The notes under the pieces: model-generated
Told to the model about the DNA's origin: nothing
The model's input: only the letters and a program-made list of their open reading frames with translations
Database searches by the model: none
Translations under genes and position numbers: made by a program
Part shown: in pieces, positions 49,755 to 61,198 of the stretch
Position numbering within the stretch: position 1 is the first letter of the stretch
Layout: the number at the start of each line of letters is the position of its first letter
From: Pachyseris speciosa
Taxonomy: Eukaryota; Cnidaria; Anthozoa; Scleractinia; Pachyseridae
Reading direction: 5' to 3'
Assembly (NCBI GenBank): GCA_016490735.1
Contig: JAEMWC010001348.1
Span: 112,501-176,500 of the forward strand
Length of the DNA: 64,000 nucleotides

Positions 49755-50328
49755 GATAGCCTTCTCATTCATGATACGTTGACATACAATGACTATATTT
49801 GAGTTCGGATCGATTCATTGAGATAGATAGCAAACTTAGGGGAGGTGGGTGTGGGGGAAGGGGTGGGAGAGGGGAGGTCGGAGGGCGGGAAGCCGGGTAG
49901 CTCTAAATGGGCGGGGGGTTGGCGGGGGAAGTAATTTATTTGGGGGCGGGAACAACGCGAGAAGGGCAAGAGTCAGGAGAAAAAGGGCCAGGAGGCGGGA
50001 AAACAGGGTATGGAAAGCGGAAGTTTTTGACTCCCCTGTTTCCTCCCCACTCCCTCCCCCCCCGCCGGGAGGGAAAGAAATCTAGAAATAACCGCCGGGA
50101 ACTGAAGAAATCTCGAAAAGCCGAAATGATCAACAAAATTAAAATATCTCTAACACAGAACCATAATAAATATATAAAGGTGGTTTTGGGGAATATTGAT
50201 GTTGGGGGCTTGAAGGGTTGAGGAACTGAACCGTCAGTTAAAGATAAAAGAATAAATGGGTGTTTGATCAAATGCAAAACGTAAATAGTCACAATCGTGA
50301 AAGGTGGGAGTGAAAACTAACTTCAGCG
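49755..50328. other. G-rich tract and intergenic DNA
   Basis: 49838-50090 is strongly purine- and G-rich on the plus strand (GGGG-containing runs, then CCTCCCCCCCCG). It may form quadruplexes. The open frames over it are compositional. Confidence 0.4.
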
Positions 50329-50585
50329 TGACCTGGTGTCCGTTTCTCGAAAGTCTCCGGCAGTAACTTATGTTAACTTGCCAGAAACCATATTTTGATA
50401 TCAAAATCTCAAGAAAAGTAGGATGTGTTCTGACCTCTAATTAAGTCCATTTTGTTTCTTCAGCTGATAACTTTACCGTATAATTTTCAAAAGTATTGAA
50501 ACTCCCATCTGGATTGGGAAACAAAACTGCTTAATGGGCCCGGTAATTACCGGGAGCTTCGAGAAACGGGCCCCAGGTTTCCTCC
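50328..50585. mobile_element. MITE with CCCGTTTCTCGAA-type termini
   Basis: Left GACCTGGTGTCCGTTTCTCG and right CGAGAAACGGGCCCCAGGTT are inverted, each followed inwards by a mirrored GGTAA/TTACC motif. Non-coding. Confidence 0.6.
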
Positions 50586-51097
50586 AGTGGGATAAAAATT
50601 GCGAGACAGGTTTCTAAATGACCTGACGGAAATCCAAACCGGGGGTATAACATGCAAATAAGTTACGTTAGCGTAAATTGGGTGAAAGTTGAGAATATGG
50701 GCGACCAAGGAACTACGAAGTCATTAAGATCAGCGCCAAACTAAGCAACAAAACGTAAGAGGAACTTGGAGAATTAAAAGTGCCAAAATAATAAGCGGAA
50801 ATTTGCTTTCGGTGACGAGGTCTGAAACAACACCCGATCATTGGTAATGATCGTAATAAGATAGGTCTACATCCCTTTCTTTTCATTATAAACGTAGAAA
50901 ATCGGTTGTCTTTCACTTGAGACAGTATGCTGAAATCTTCCACTACTCGTCGAGTATTGTGAAAGTGAAAAAAAAAAATGAAATAAAATTTACACACACC
51001 AGCGTTCAGTTATTTAATAAAGGTTCTGTTCAATCGACTTTCTCACTGTAAATATAACGTTGTCAAGTATTCTGTCACGTGCTCTCCAAGCGTCTTT

Positions 51098-51145
51098 TCC
51101 ATTTTCCATTTCCATTTCCATTTCCATTTATTTGCCATTAACCAC
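51098..51145. repeat. (CCATTT)n short array, LINE 3' tail
   Basis: CCATTT hexamers on the plus strand (AAATGG on the LINE strand) at the 3' end of the LINE, the expected place for its simple-repeat tail. Confidence 0.7.
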
Positions 51146-51404
51146 ATAAAAATACAAAACACTAGAAATTTAAAAATACGAAACACAAGAAATTTATAAT
51201 AACTTAAACTTAAGACGATGGACTACAATTGTTTAAGGTGGTAATGACAAGAAAGCCTATATAGAAGCCGGGGGCTTATGAACTATAGGCTTCCTGACAA
51301 TATAGGATACATCATACGAATTACGGGGACAGCATGAAATATGAAATGTATTATTTTAAAAAGAAAAGAAAAGAAGTAAGTAGCTCAGCAATGAGTATAT
51401 TTGC

Positions 51405-52832
51405 CTAAGAAAGAAGGAATTTTTTAAGTCTTTTCCCAAACAAACGGATGCTTTCACTGTTTTGAATTTCATGACTTAACGAGTTGAGAAACTTAGGTCC
51501 TTGAAACCGAATTGAGAAGTTTCGAATATTAGTTCGGTAGGGAGGTATGTAAAAAAGGTTGCAATTTCTAGTATAATGCGAAAGTAACTGGCTTGCGCGA
51601 GTAAACATCACGACTAAGGCCACGAGAAAACCAAGGCTTACGAGAATTGAACCACTTCACTTTCTGTTTTTTTTTTTGAGTGGAAAACACCGATCATAAA
51701 TTGAAACAAACTGTTCAATACAGATTTTATAAGCGCAAGGTGGATCATCTAAACCAGGTATTTCAGCCCAGGTTATCCTAGCTAAGTTATCTTTAAATGC
51801 ACTTAGATTATGCGCATTTTTTTCACGAAAGATTACGTATTTGTCCTTGTCACTGGTGCTATTATTATTCAAAAAAAGTGAAAAAATTGGTAAATGGTCA
51901 GATATGTCATTGAGAAAAAGACCACTTATTGAAGGACAAAGTGGATCGTTCGTGAAAATGTTATCTATCAGTGAAGCTTTGTTCGCCGTAATTCTAGTGG
52001 GACGTGTAATGAGTGGGAAAAGCATCCTAGAGTACAACAAATCCAAGAAGTCACTTGTCGCTTTATGGCAATGGTGATTAATTAGATTTAAATTCCAGTC
52101 TCCCATTAAAAATACAAGCTTATTTTCTTTGGTAATTTTTCCTAGTACTAGGTCCAAATCAGACAGAAATTCATTTAACAGTGAGTCGGGTGGTCGATAA
52201 ATAATTACTTTTGTCCTATTAATTTCAACAAACACTGAAGATTCAGCACTTCCGTCGACAGGGAACGCTAGATCAGGACGTTGTTCGTAATTCAAATGCT
52301 CACCAATGTAAAGGCCAACACCTCCACCAACGCGAGTGACTCTGGGTTTATGCAAAAAATTGTAACCCGCGATGTCGCAAAAATGATAACATTCATCAAG
52401 CCAAGTCTCAGAAATCCCAACAATAGGAAGTTTTAATCAAAGTTGGCCTAGAAAATTTGAAAGCTTATCAAATTAATTAGATATACTACGAAAGCTCATA
52501 TGGAGGAGAGAAAGGCCTGATTCAAGGCTACTGCAGTTTAAGTTTAGGCGACTTTGCTCTTCGGTTAACATGTTGTTAAAACTATCTTCGGTATAGTACT
52601 CACAGGTACTGTGTTCGAAATAAAAATTTATGTCTGGATCATTGTCTTTACAAAGACTAAAATTTTTATAGGACTCACATAACAAAGGATTAAACTTTAA
52701 CTGAGCTAATCTATCAGGATCAAAATTAATAGTACCGCCATTCATGAATTCAAACAGAGTTAGCCGAAATTGATCATCGTCTAAATTATAAAATGGTAAG
52801 GATGATAAACTATTCGCTTGCAGGTTTATCAC
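51405..52832 (-). pseudogene. LINE ORF2 remnant: endonuclease plus polymerase C-terminus
   Basis: After an N-terminal part ending SGLSLLHMSFRSISN, two stops interrupt a segment reading LPIVGISETWLDECYHFCDI. The main frame (51657-52355) then gives APE endonuclease motifs GGGVGLYIGE, YRPPDSLLNEF, FLMGDWNLNL, LIDNIFTN and ISDHLPIFSLF. The catalytic SDH and GDWN positions are intact in this part. Beyond KPWFSRGL the sequence jumps to SHYTRNCNLFYIPPYRTN then FSIRFQGPKFLNSLSHEIQN and RLKKFLLS, the family C-terminus. The polymerase palm is deleted, so it cannot reverse transcribe. Confidence 0.8.
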
Positions 52833-53579
52833 GAATAACTAAGCGATCGAGGACAAAATATGCAATTTTACCCGCCTGTTTAGCAGCTTTAAGATTAGGA
52901 ATCTGAGACTCTCTCTTCTGTAAGGTTGCCGGCGATAGGTCGTCGCTGATATAAAGATCGGTAGGCTTCTCCCGCCTAGCTTTGTGCAAAACCTGCTCCC
53001 TCTGTTTCCAATCTCTTAATCTGCACACGATGGTTCTCGGTTGATTCCGGTTTGCTTGCCCTGACTTGGTTATCCGCCTTTCCACCCGGTGAGCCCTTTC
53101 GATGTCAACTTCAAGGTCCAGGTTATCCTTGATCGCTCGCTTAACTTAGCTTCTGCGTCTTCCCAAGTTTCATTGTCAGATTCCGGGATTCCATTCACAC
53201 GGATGTTATTTCTCCGACTTTGATTTTCGAGATACTCCATCTTTTGGGAATGAGATGCAAGGTCCTTGCTAATTTTATCAAGTTCTTTGTTAACATCTTC
53301 CAGCTTAACATGAATTGGTTTCAGCTCGTCCACATCTTTTTGGGTGTATTGCAAACCAGTTTTCATCTCCTGCACATCCTTCACTACACTGTCCACCCTC
53401 AAAGTCAATGAATGAATGGTTGACTCAAATAGCGACTTAAATGTGGATTCCTACACCTTTAACAATTCTCGAACGGTGGCTAGAGTTACGTAATCTCCTT
53501 CGACGCCATCCACCCACGAATCCTGTTGAGAATCCAGAACGGTTGCACCCTTTGATTGACGTTTTTGTGTTCTTCCCAT
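52810..53579 (-). pseudogene. LINE ORF1 remnant (nonsense and frameshift)
   Basis: Starts MGRTQKRQSKGATVLDSQQD. A TAG replaces an expected sense codon after VRELLKV, the frame then continues ESTFKSLFESTIHSL, VDSVVKDVQEMKTG, a coiled-coil stretch, and LENQSRRNNIRVNGIPE, the hallmark of LINE ORF1 nucleic-acid-binding proteins. A frameshift near 53145 leads to KRAIKDNLDLEVDIERAHRV, RTIVCRLRDWKQREQVL and RESQIPNLKAAKQAGKIAYF, ending RDKPASE at 52810. ORF2 starts within its last 23 bases. Confidence 0.75.
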
Positions 53580-54330
53580 TTCTTGAAAACGAAGATTAAT
53601 AAGAGAGCTACTTCTTAAGAATAAACAAATTACTAATAGAGCAAATTACGCGAAAGAAAACTAGAAATTTAGGTAAATGTTTGCGGAGCTGTCCAAGACA
53701 CGTCCACACGCCATGACTGCCGCTGACCCATCTCAATTTGTATCTTCAAGAATAAAGTAAAGTTCTACCGTTTCCTCTTAAACAGTACTCGAGAAATTAC
53801 AGTTTTCTATCGCTAAGAAAGCTGGGAGGCTTATATAGAAGGAAGAAAACACGTTAATCTTCGCTTTTGTAACCGTCTGCCGGAGATTTAGAAACAGTTT
53901 TCAGAAAAAAAAAGGAAATTAATATCTTGTGCAAATATTTTTCGGGAACGTCGCGGCCTTTTCTGTCGTTTTATTGACAAAATGAAGCAGCTGACATAGA
54001 TTTACTCGAAATCGAATCTTTTCTAATTTGAAATTGAAGCAAAGCTAAACGGAAAACACGGTACTCCTGCCTCTTGTGTAACAACAAACACCTCGTTGCT
54101 TCATCTTTCTTATGGCATCCAAAAACTCCAACCCCGAACTAAGGTCTGTTTAGCTTTATTATGCCTGGCGATTGTGATATCTTTTATGAAATGTCCTCTC
54201 GGGGAAAGATAGAGAAAAAACAATACCACACGAGAAAACTTCTCAATATGTTTAATTTGTATGGTCCAGCAGCGTTATCGACTTTCTTGTGCTGATTAGT
54301 GAGTTAGAACCAACCTGTACAACATTGTCA
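53580..54330. other. Intergenic, possibly LINE 5' UTR
   Basis: No gene recognised. Sequence just above 53579 would be the 5' UTR of the LINE if the element is 5'-complete; no target duplication was found. Confidence 0.3.
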
Positions 54331-55391
54331 TCAGGGAGCGACAGCAACGAAAACGTCACTGATTTCAAAATCAAACTTCTCGTTTCTGTACCATTTTCGC
54401 TATTATTCCAATTTGTTTAACTTGGAAAATACGGGCGAACTATTCAGGGATTAAATATTTATGAACGGCGTTAAAGCATAGTTAGGTTAAAGTAAGGAAA
54501 AAGAAAGAAAACTTTAAGCCCTGGCCAAACTATCGAACAATTAAGTTGGATCCAGCATCCAAAATTGTTGGATGTGAATGTTGAGATAGTGGCAAAACAC
54601 TACCCAACATTGCTAGACGAAACAAGCTATCGGTACAAGTTGGCGCAAAATGTAATTCAAAACATGGCGCAAAAACGGAAACGAAAAGCGCTTATGTAGC
54701 GTTATGTGTAATGTTTATGGTACTAGAGCTGTTCACGGACGTAAATGACGCGGTGTCAAGCGGTTGAAAACCTTGGAATTGTTAAGAGTACGAGCTGAAA
54801 AGGGTATGTTCCATGACCGCTCTACAGTTATCATTGCAAGATACACCCGCGATGATTTATAAGGAGATGATGAGAATGAGCCCGGATTTTAAACGCTATT
54901 GAACCGGACATCTGCAAAGAGAGCACCAAAATAGCGATTAAGGATTGGCTAGCAGGGTGAACGTGACTCGTTTCAGGATACAACTTTGTTGGAAGAGCAG
55001 CGAAACACTACAACATTTTTTCATCGAGTAGAATTGTTGGACCTAATGTTTGATCAAAAGCAAACTCTATCCAACATTTGATCGAGCAAAAATTGTTGGA
55101 CGAACATCCTCCAACATGGGCAGCCAAACGGTCGAACAATGTTGGATCGAGCAAAGTTGGAACGTTGAATCCAACTTTGTTCGATAGTTTGGCCAGGGCT
55201 TCACAGTCACACGCTCACGTTCTCGAGAAAACCTAAAATTTGGTCATTTCACGTTGTTGTTTTGTAGAGGACGGCAAGGAAATGTACCAAAATGTAAAAC
55301 GCACGCGCAGAGCCATTGTTTTTGCTCATTAAGCTTATTGTTTTGTGACGTTCTCGATGCCGTTGCCGTCCTCGCTTCTAAAGCTCCCTAA
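54331..55391. mobile_element. TTAGGGAG-family MITE interrupted by another transposon
   Basis: Left part 54331-54513 (TCAGGGAGCGACAGCAACGA, AACGTCACTGATTTC) and right part 55204-55391 (GACGTTCTCGATGCCGTTGC, CTTCTAAAGCTCCCTA) together equal one copy of the 41191-41562 family, split by the 54517-55200 insertion. Confidence 0.7.
54517..55200 (+). mobile_element. Decayed PIF/Harbinger-like element, nested
   Basis: The termini AGCCCTGGCCAAACTATCGA and TCGATAGTTTGGCCAGGGCT are perfect inverses, flanked by TTA on the left and TCA on the right (Harbingers duplicate a 3-base TWA). Fragments in three frames read LQLSLQDTPAMIYKEMMRMS, PDFKRY, IEPDICKESTKIAIKDWLAG and SGYNFVGRAAKH. These resemble the N-terminal region of Harbinger transposases. 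Stops, frameshifts and absence of the DDE core make it dead. Superfamily by recollection of such motifs. Confidence 0.5.
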
Positions 55392-55394
55392 TAG

Positions 55395-56415
55395 CACCAC
55401 AGGAAAGAACTGCTGACGGAATCGTCACACTTTAGGACTTCACTCGTAGACACAAAACCGACAGCCAGTGTAGCACCGTAGTAAACGTCACCAAAGTCGA
55501 GTTATGCTCTGTAATTTTCACCTACGAGCACCGACTGTGAAGTTAGGACAACCTTGCACCAAACTTTATTACCGCCAGGCTACTTTCACTTCCAAGATTT
55601 CATCTACAGACTCATACAGAATCGCAACAAGCACTTTCCTTGCAGGAAAGCTCAGTTCGCAAGCTCTCTTTTAAACAGTCCGACAGTCACACTCTAAGAG
55701 ACTCAAGAGTCACCCTTTGTACTTTGCTGAAAAGCTGTAACCAGGAAAAAACGGTTCATACTTAGAACTTAGAACTTAGAATAAGTACTCCCACGAGCTA
55801 GAGATTCCTCTAATACTGGGAGGGGACTGGTCAACGGTTTAGAGCCTGCGAAGGTGAGGGGGGCACCTTTAGTGTTCTAATGGCAGGCAAAGCAGACTGC
55901 TTAAAGGACTTAATGTGTCGCTTGACACGACTCCATAAGGGAACAGATTCCATAAGACGAATGGTTCTTGGGAAAAAAGAGTAGTTAAAAGATAAAACAT
56001 AAGCATGTAACTGCCGTTTTTAGATCGACTCGGTTTTCCTTTGTAATGTCTTTTCTTCGAGTAATTTGCAGGTTCTTTTTCTTTCCAGGAAAGTAAAATC
56101 ACCCATGGATAATCAAGTGGACAAAGGTAACGATTTTTGGTATTGAGATACAGTCGAAATAACCCCTTAAGCGGACAGACCCACTCCATTTATATAACAG
56201 CCCTGTCGATCTGGTTCTTCATTTTGCGAGAACGCACAGTTTTTTCGAGTTTTTCAATTGTTTCGGCGGCGTCCAAGTACTAAAATGTCCACTCTTAGGA
56301 AACAAAGAAGACAAAGTCGAAATAGCAGAAGCAAGAAAGCAAGTGATATGCCAAATATGTGATATCTTGAAAGAATTGTTTTATACTGAATCACATTTTT
56401 TTCCCTTGCCATTAC
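55395..56415. other. Intergenic, no gene seen
   Basis: No TIR or domain recognised; a short ACTTAGA triple repeat lies at about 55759-55782. Frames up to 106 residues (55869-56189 minus) are unremarkable. Confidence 0.4.
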
Positions 56416-56419
56416 ACAG

Positions 56420-56553
56420 CGCTTGTTCGTCCGAGGAAACTAAGTGTGATGGAGGGAAGGCGAGAGGACACGTTTTACTCGGAGCTGAGGCGTGAGTGGA
56501 GATCAGGCAGCATAGCTGTGGTCACCGATTCCTTCAAGACTCTCCCTGGTATT
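56420..56553 (+). CDS. Candidate internal coding exon of an unrecognised gene
   Basis: Between a good acceptor (TTGCCATTACACAG|) and a good donor (ATT|GTAAGTG), 134 bases are open in one frame: LVRPRKLSV, then MEGRREDTFYSELRREWR, SGSIAVVTDSFKTLPGI. Entry phase is 2 and exit phase 0. Composition is coding-like (GC-richer, charged residues) and unlike the surrounding AT-rich DNA. I do not recognise the family and found no partner exon, so it may be an isolated exon of a gene extending beyond repeats, or chance. Confidence 0.35.
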
Positions 56554-56701
56554 GTAAGTGTATTACTGCAATTTCTACTTAGAATGTTCACATACCCTAG
56601 TTTTCCGTTTGATTGCCGGGGGTGTACGTGTACTATCTATCCGTCGGAGGGGGAAAGGTGGAGGAGGAGGAGGAACTTGCTTGTGATAATTTTGTCTGGG
56701 A

Positions 56702-57134
56702 TAGAGCGGTTTTCAATTGAGTGTCACAAGTAATTCGCGTTTTGCTTTGGTTTTGCATTGCTTCGCTCTTTGATTGGCCAGGAAAACTTTCAACCAATGA
56801 GAAGCAAAACCAAAACCAATCGCGACTTTCACGCGCGTATTTTCCCGCGCTTTGCACCGGCTACATGTAATCGCTTCGTATTCTGATTGGCTCATTACAC
56901 TGTTTGGGTCTGTTGTGATTGGTCAGAGTAATTGCTTCGGTTTTGGTTTTACGACACTCAATACACCTTTTTAGCTTGTGGATTTTGTTTTCCCAATGTA
57001 GACCTCGTGATCGTCCCAAGGGTATTTGCCTTTTGTCAAAATTTCAAAGAAACAGTTCTCTAGGGTAACATCACGTGGTCTACATTGGGAAAACAAAATC
57101 TACGAGCTAAAAAGGTCTTTTGAAAAGCGCTCCA
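56702..57134. mobile_element. AGAGCGGTTTTCA MITE copy, interrupted
   Basis: Left terminus AGAGCGGTTTTCAATTGAGT; the body matches 41835-42094; the right terminus (ACGACACTCAATA ... TTTTGAAAAGCGCTCC) is split by a smaller MITE at 56965-57116. Confidence 0.75.
56965..57116. mobile_element. Small MITE nested in the preceding element
   Basis: The ends ACCTTTTTAGCTTGTGGATT and the inverse of the right end agree over about 40 bases, including TTTTGTTTTCCCAATGTAGA. Its position inside a terminal repeat fixes the order of insertion. Confidence 0.75.
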
Positions 57135-57139
57135 AACGG

Positions 57140-58384
57140 CAGGAACGGATACAAAAGACTGGAGGGCTATTTGTTAGTGCAGAGGCGTAAATTTGACTTT
57201 ATGATACAAGGACTAATCATGCGTAAAATGTAACGCAAGCGTCACGCTTCTCGTTTGAAGCTTTCAGTAACGTTTCCTAACCGACGAAAAGCAGATACCC
57301 GCGAGTGGTTATAATTTATTAATTTATTTATTTTGTGGTATAATTATGTGACTGCGGTTTAGGGCGTGTTAGCCAATGGGCACAACTTATTTTTAAAATA
57401 ACTGATGTATATTTTAGGCTCGATTTCCGCCGCTCATTTGGGTCGGGAAGCCTAATGTATTTAGCCTAAAATAGGAACACTTCACCACTTTTTCCAGTAT
57501 CACAAACGGTCGCACATGAAAAGTACTGTTCCATACCCTGCAGAATGGTCGTATTAAAACTTTAGGATTTCATCCGCAGACTCAGAACTGTTGAACAACT
57601 GCGTACGCTTTAGGGGGAAGAGATTGGGCGTATTTAATATAGCGGAACACATTGCCGGAAGTAAAGAAAGCGAAATAAAAAACGTTGAAGGACGCGGAAG
57701 TTGTGGTTGTGATGGAAAGATGGAAAGGTGCGAGGGGAAAGAGAGAAGGCTAAAATGGGAGGGGAGGCTTCATCATAATTTTCTCCCTCTAAAATGGTGG
57801 GGGTTAGTTGAGAGGTGGGGGCTTCTTTACGGGGTGGGGGGGGTTAAATTTACGGTAATAAACAGCGCCACAGAAAAACACTACTCAATAGTTTTTGCTG
57901 CAATAATAAACAGCACCACTGGAGTGTAATACTAAGTCGTGCTAAGTGACAGTCATTTGAATGGTTACGCTGCTTATGTTCGGCCCACCTTGCACAACTT
58001 GAGGAATTCATCCTCTGACCCACAAGTTAGAACAGTGTTGTGTTAAAGCGTAATAGACCTTTTTTTAAACTTTTTATTTTGACCAGGTAGCGAAAATCTA
58101 TCGACACAGCTAGGAAGAGCAACTAAAAGTTAATAACATGGCCAATGTTTGGGAGTCACGTCTTGCACAATAGCGAAAATATGGTGCTACAAGGCCGGGG
58201 GTGGGGGGGGGAACAAACTTGCCCCCCTCCAGCATACAAACGTCTCTAAAATTTCCCAGCTTTTTAACGTTGCGATTTTAAAAGATACGACTCCTAAACT
58301 TGGCTGTTTTACTAATTTTAAGGTGCTCTTTCCAACAGTGTCGACAGTGGAAAGGTCCATCGCACGAAGGTACTGCACAGAAGC
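57140..58384. other. Intergenic, no supported gene
   Basis: Contains a purine-rich tract at 57690-57845 (GGGGTGGGGGGGG). The 112-residue frame at 57591 is mostly translated G-rich repeat. No domain or splice context recognised. Confidence 0.35.
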
Positions 58385-58795
58385 AGGACCGTACGTTATT
58401 TGACCCCCGGGGGTACTGAAAATTTTTTAATACGGGGAGGCTCCGCCCCGAGGTCCGACCCCTTACCCTTTTATATACCATTTTTGACAGAAAAGGTACC
58501 CCTTCCTTATACCTTCCATTGACAAATAGTACCCCTTTTGCATACCTAAAACAGGAAGCCTTCTTGTCATTTGCACGTAGCGTTCAATAATTAAAACAGT
58601 ACAGTCATAACGTATGTGTGTTCGAAATATTTTTACGAAAGCCCCTTTTAAATAACTCAATGACAGAATTCCCTACCCTTTCATATACTTCGACTCGTGA
58701 AATCCCTACCCTTTCATATACTTGAAGCGTGAAAAAGGTACCCCTTACGGGCGGAGCCTCCCCGTATAAGCCATTATAGGGAGTGCCCCCCCCCC
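58385..58795. mobile_element. Repeat element with GGGCGGAGCCTCCCCGTA inner arms
   Basis: TACGGGGAGGCTCCGCCC at about 58431 and GGGCGGAGCCTCCCCGTA at about 58750 are inverted. The interior repeats CCCTACCCTTTCATATACTT twice and other TACCCCTT-type motifs. It is bounded by CCCCCGGGGGTACT and a poly-C run. Non-coding. Confidence 0.6.
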
Positions 58796-58799
58796 CCAC

Positions 58800-59655
58800 C
58801 CCCCCCGGATCTGATTACAACTCTGAACCCAGACACATTAACAAATTTTTAAGAGACAAACAGTCGAAAGTTATTTTATTGTTTAAATCTATATATTTTG
58901 CGACTTGAGACAAAAGCAAACTGATGTTCAAGAAATTCAAAGAGATCACAACAGATAAATTGTCAAATTTCTGCCAGGTGAAACTTGGATTTGATGAAAG
59001 GTCTGTCACCTATGGACCAACAATGTTTGTATTCAATTTAGAGAAACACCGGGAAATTATACTTTTTAACTTCAACCAACTTTTGTACCGGAAGATTGAC
59101 ATAGGAAACCGGAATGACAGACGCATAATTTAGAAAGCCAAAAGGAACTGTGTGGCTTATTAATGGTGAATTGCTTTTTTCACTAATGGATTTTCGGTTT
59201 TGTAGAAAAGTAACAACGTGCGTGCGATATTGCATATCTCGCGTGTCAGTTTTCCCATTGATAAGCGCGAGAAATCTTGTCGAAACCGGAGACAGCTTTC
59301 TGTAAAGTGATTCCTCATTGTTTATAAAAGCTGACTGCGCTTATACAGGAAGAGCAAATCTGGCAATTAATCGAACATCAAGCTTCGATAAAACTTGGGT
59401 CCTCTTTTCGACAAATTGCGAGTACATGCAGAACACGAGTTTCATGTTTAAATGCGAATTTCAGGTGTGTTTTGTCGGTTGGTTTTCATGACCTGTTCCT
59501 TCTTTGTCAAACGCAAAGGCTTCAAGTCGAACAAAACTGCAAGTGGAAATCGTGGAAATCGCACCTGAGTTTCGACTCATAGCGGGCAACGTCTCTGTGC
59601 CCTGACCACACGTGCGCCGTTTGCTGACAGATTCTGCGAATTAACATTCTGTGAA
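58800..59655. other. Intergenic, no supported gene
   Basis: No TIRs or domains recognised. It may contain the promoter of the open frame at 59658. Confidence 0.35.
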
Positions 59656-59657
59656 AT

Positions 59658-59800
59658 ATGTCACAAAAGTTTCGTACCATCAGCAATGCAGTTGTTGCTG
59701 GGAGGAAGCTGAACGATTTGACAAAGAATCAAAAGAACGTCGCTTTTTTCATGGAACCGGACGGATCAACGCATATTTTCACTCTAACAGAGGAGGAAAA
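59658..59800 (+). CDS. Candidate first coding exon, unrecognised
   Basis: ATG at 59658 opens MSQKFRTISNAVVAGRKLND, LTKNQKNVAFFMEPDGSTHI, FTLTEEEK, then a donor-like AAAG|GTGAGG at about 59800/59801. The frame remains open to 60068, but after the donor the composition becomes AT-rich and non-coding-like. The peptide looks protein-like (balanced charged and polar residues) but matches no family I know. Alternatives are a 136-residue single-exon protein or chance. Confidence 0.3.
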
Positions 59801-59804
59801 GGTG

Positions 59805-61009
59805 AGGGCAGATTATAACATTGCGACAGGATACCGTCAAAATGATTTTAATGCGATTCTTTTCATTGACCTGAAAAAAGTAATCGATAGCACAAAGTGT
59901 AGCTACTTAACCTTGGCGAAAGGCTCAAGCAAAATTTTGCGGTTAGAAATTCAAGCCAGTTCAACTCCTTCTAATTATATCTTGTTTCTTGTTATGTTTG
60001 CGTTCGTATATTTTTCTGACTTTAAAAACACAGTTTGTTTTCTACCGTATCTGGCAGGTTATCGTTAATCGCCGATGAATCGCATTGCGTTACTCCACTG
60101 GGTAATGTCGTCTCACTGTATACCTTAGGTGAAGTATCCCATTTAGTTCGTCCTACCGGGCGTCCTACAAAACTTAAGTCGAACTATTGATTTAACAAAC
60201 CCCTGCGAAGCGAATTCCACGTTATGGCGACAAATCCAAACTTAAAAGCTATCCCTTCGCACCAAATATTAAATGTCATTGCACCAATGAAGTTAAATAC
60301 GAAACAGGGAGGAAATCCTTTAATCGTATTACATTTCAATTGTGAAAGTCTCTTTTTTAGTTTCTGTCATCGTGTCATTATATGGTGCCAGGTGAAACAA
60401 GAGATACGTTTTGTCTATTATCGATCGCTTCTTTGAACTTCCCAAAACTTGTTAAACTGTTCAGTGGTTGGATGATAACCAAACCCCATGGAAATTTTCG
60501 ATTCCCTGTGAATTCGTAAGTACAAGGGAGTTCGTGAACTCCTGATATACCGAACGCATTTCGTCTTCTTTAGTACCTCTTTTTATGACAGTTCCATTGT
60601 ATCAGCGAAAAGAGATAGGCTCTTCGCCTCCTCACCCTCCCCTCCCGTTCCTCTAACCCTGTCCTCACCTCTCCCAACTCACCCTCCCCTCCCCTTCCTC
60701 TTACTGTATACTTGTATTTGTAACGGATGCTTCTGTTGCCACAGTTCATAGAATCGTAACAATCGGGGATCACTGGCTTGGAATGTGGGATAAAAAATTA
60801 CGGGAGATCCGCGGGATCAATTCAACAGTTGAGGGAATCAGGGTTCTGCTATGTTTTAAGTAGACTATTTTTTCGCGCTTTTAGGGTGGGGGATCGGAAA
60901 TTTGAGTCATGCAGGAGCAATTTCGCGAGAAAAAGGCAAGCAAAAACAAACTAAAAAATAACGAGAAAAGAATACTCAGATAAACGAATAAACTTACTGA
61001 GGTTGTAAC
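59805..61009. other. Intergenic or intronic, no feature seen
   Basis: A pyrimidine-rich tract at 60619-60710 (CCTCCCCTCCC-type) is the only distinctive sequence. Confidence 0.35.
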
Positions 61010-61059
61010 GTGTTGGCTATGAATGTTTTTAGAAGAAAAATGACTAAGAGTTTTTTCAA

Positions 61060-61198
61060 AGATGACAATGTCAAGTTCAGTTCATACGGGTCTACCAGAA
61101 GAGTCTGGAAAGCTACTGAGCAGTGCTTTCAGGTGGTATTGTTTATTATGGTGTACGTGGTGGTTCTAACTTTTGAGCCTGTGGATCAAGAATCCTAA
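61060..61198. repeat. Single diverged unit of the 102-bp minisatellite
   Basis: Contains AAGCTACTGAGCAGTGCTTT and TGGTGGTTCTAACTTTTGAG, matching the 62993-63510 array. It ends AATCCTAA, exactly where the transposon at 61199 starts, so the insertion split the array. Confidence 0.7.

Larger units (their letters stand above)
51100..53579 (-). mobile_element. CR1/L2-like LINE with internal deletion
   Basis: On the minus strand the order is ORF1 (from 53579), an APE-type endonuclease (52832-51657), a jump to the extreme C-terminus of the polymerase (51623-51405), and a 3' tail of ATGGAA-type hexamers at about 51140-51098. The reverse transcriptase proper, normally over 1.5 kb, is missing, so the copy has an internal deletion with intact ends. 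The simple-repeat 3' tail, instead of poly(A), fits the CR1/L2 group. The 5' boundary was not found. Confidence 0.75.

Noticed and set aside
49849..50292. Gly/Arg-rich and Pro-rich frames
   Set aside because: Translations of a G-rich tract; no splice signals or conserved motif.
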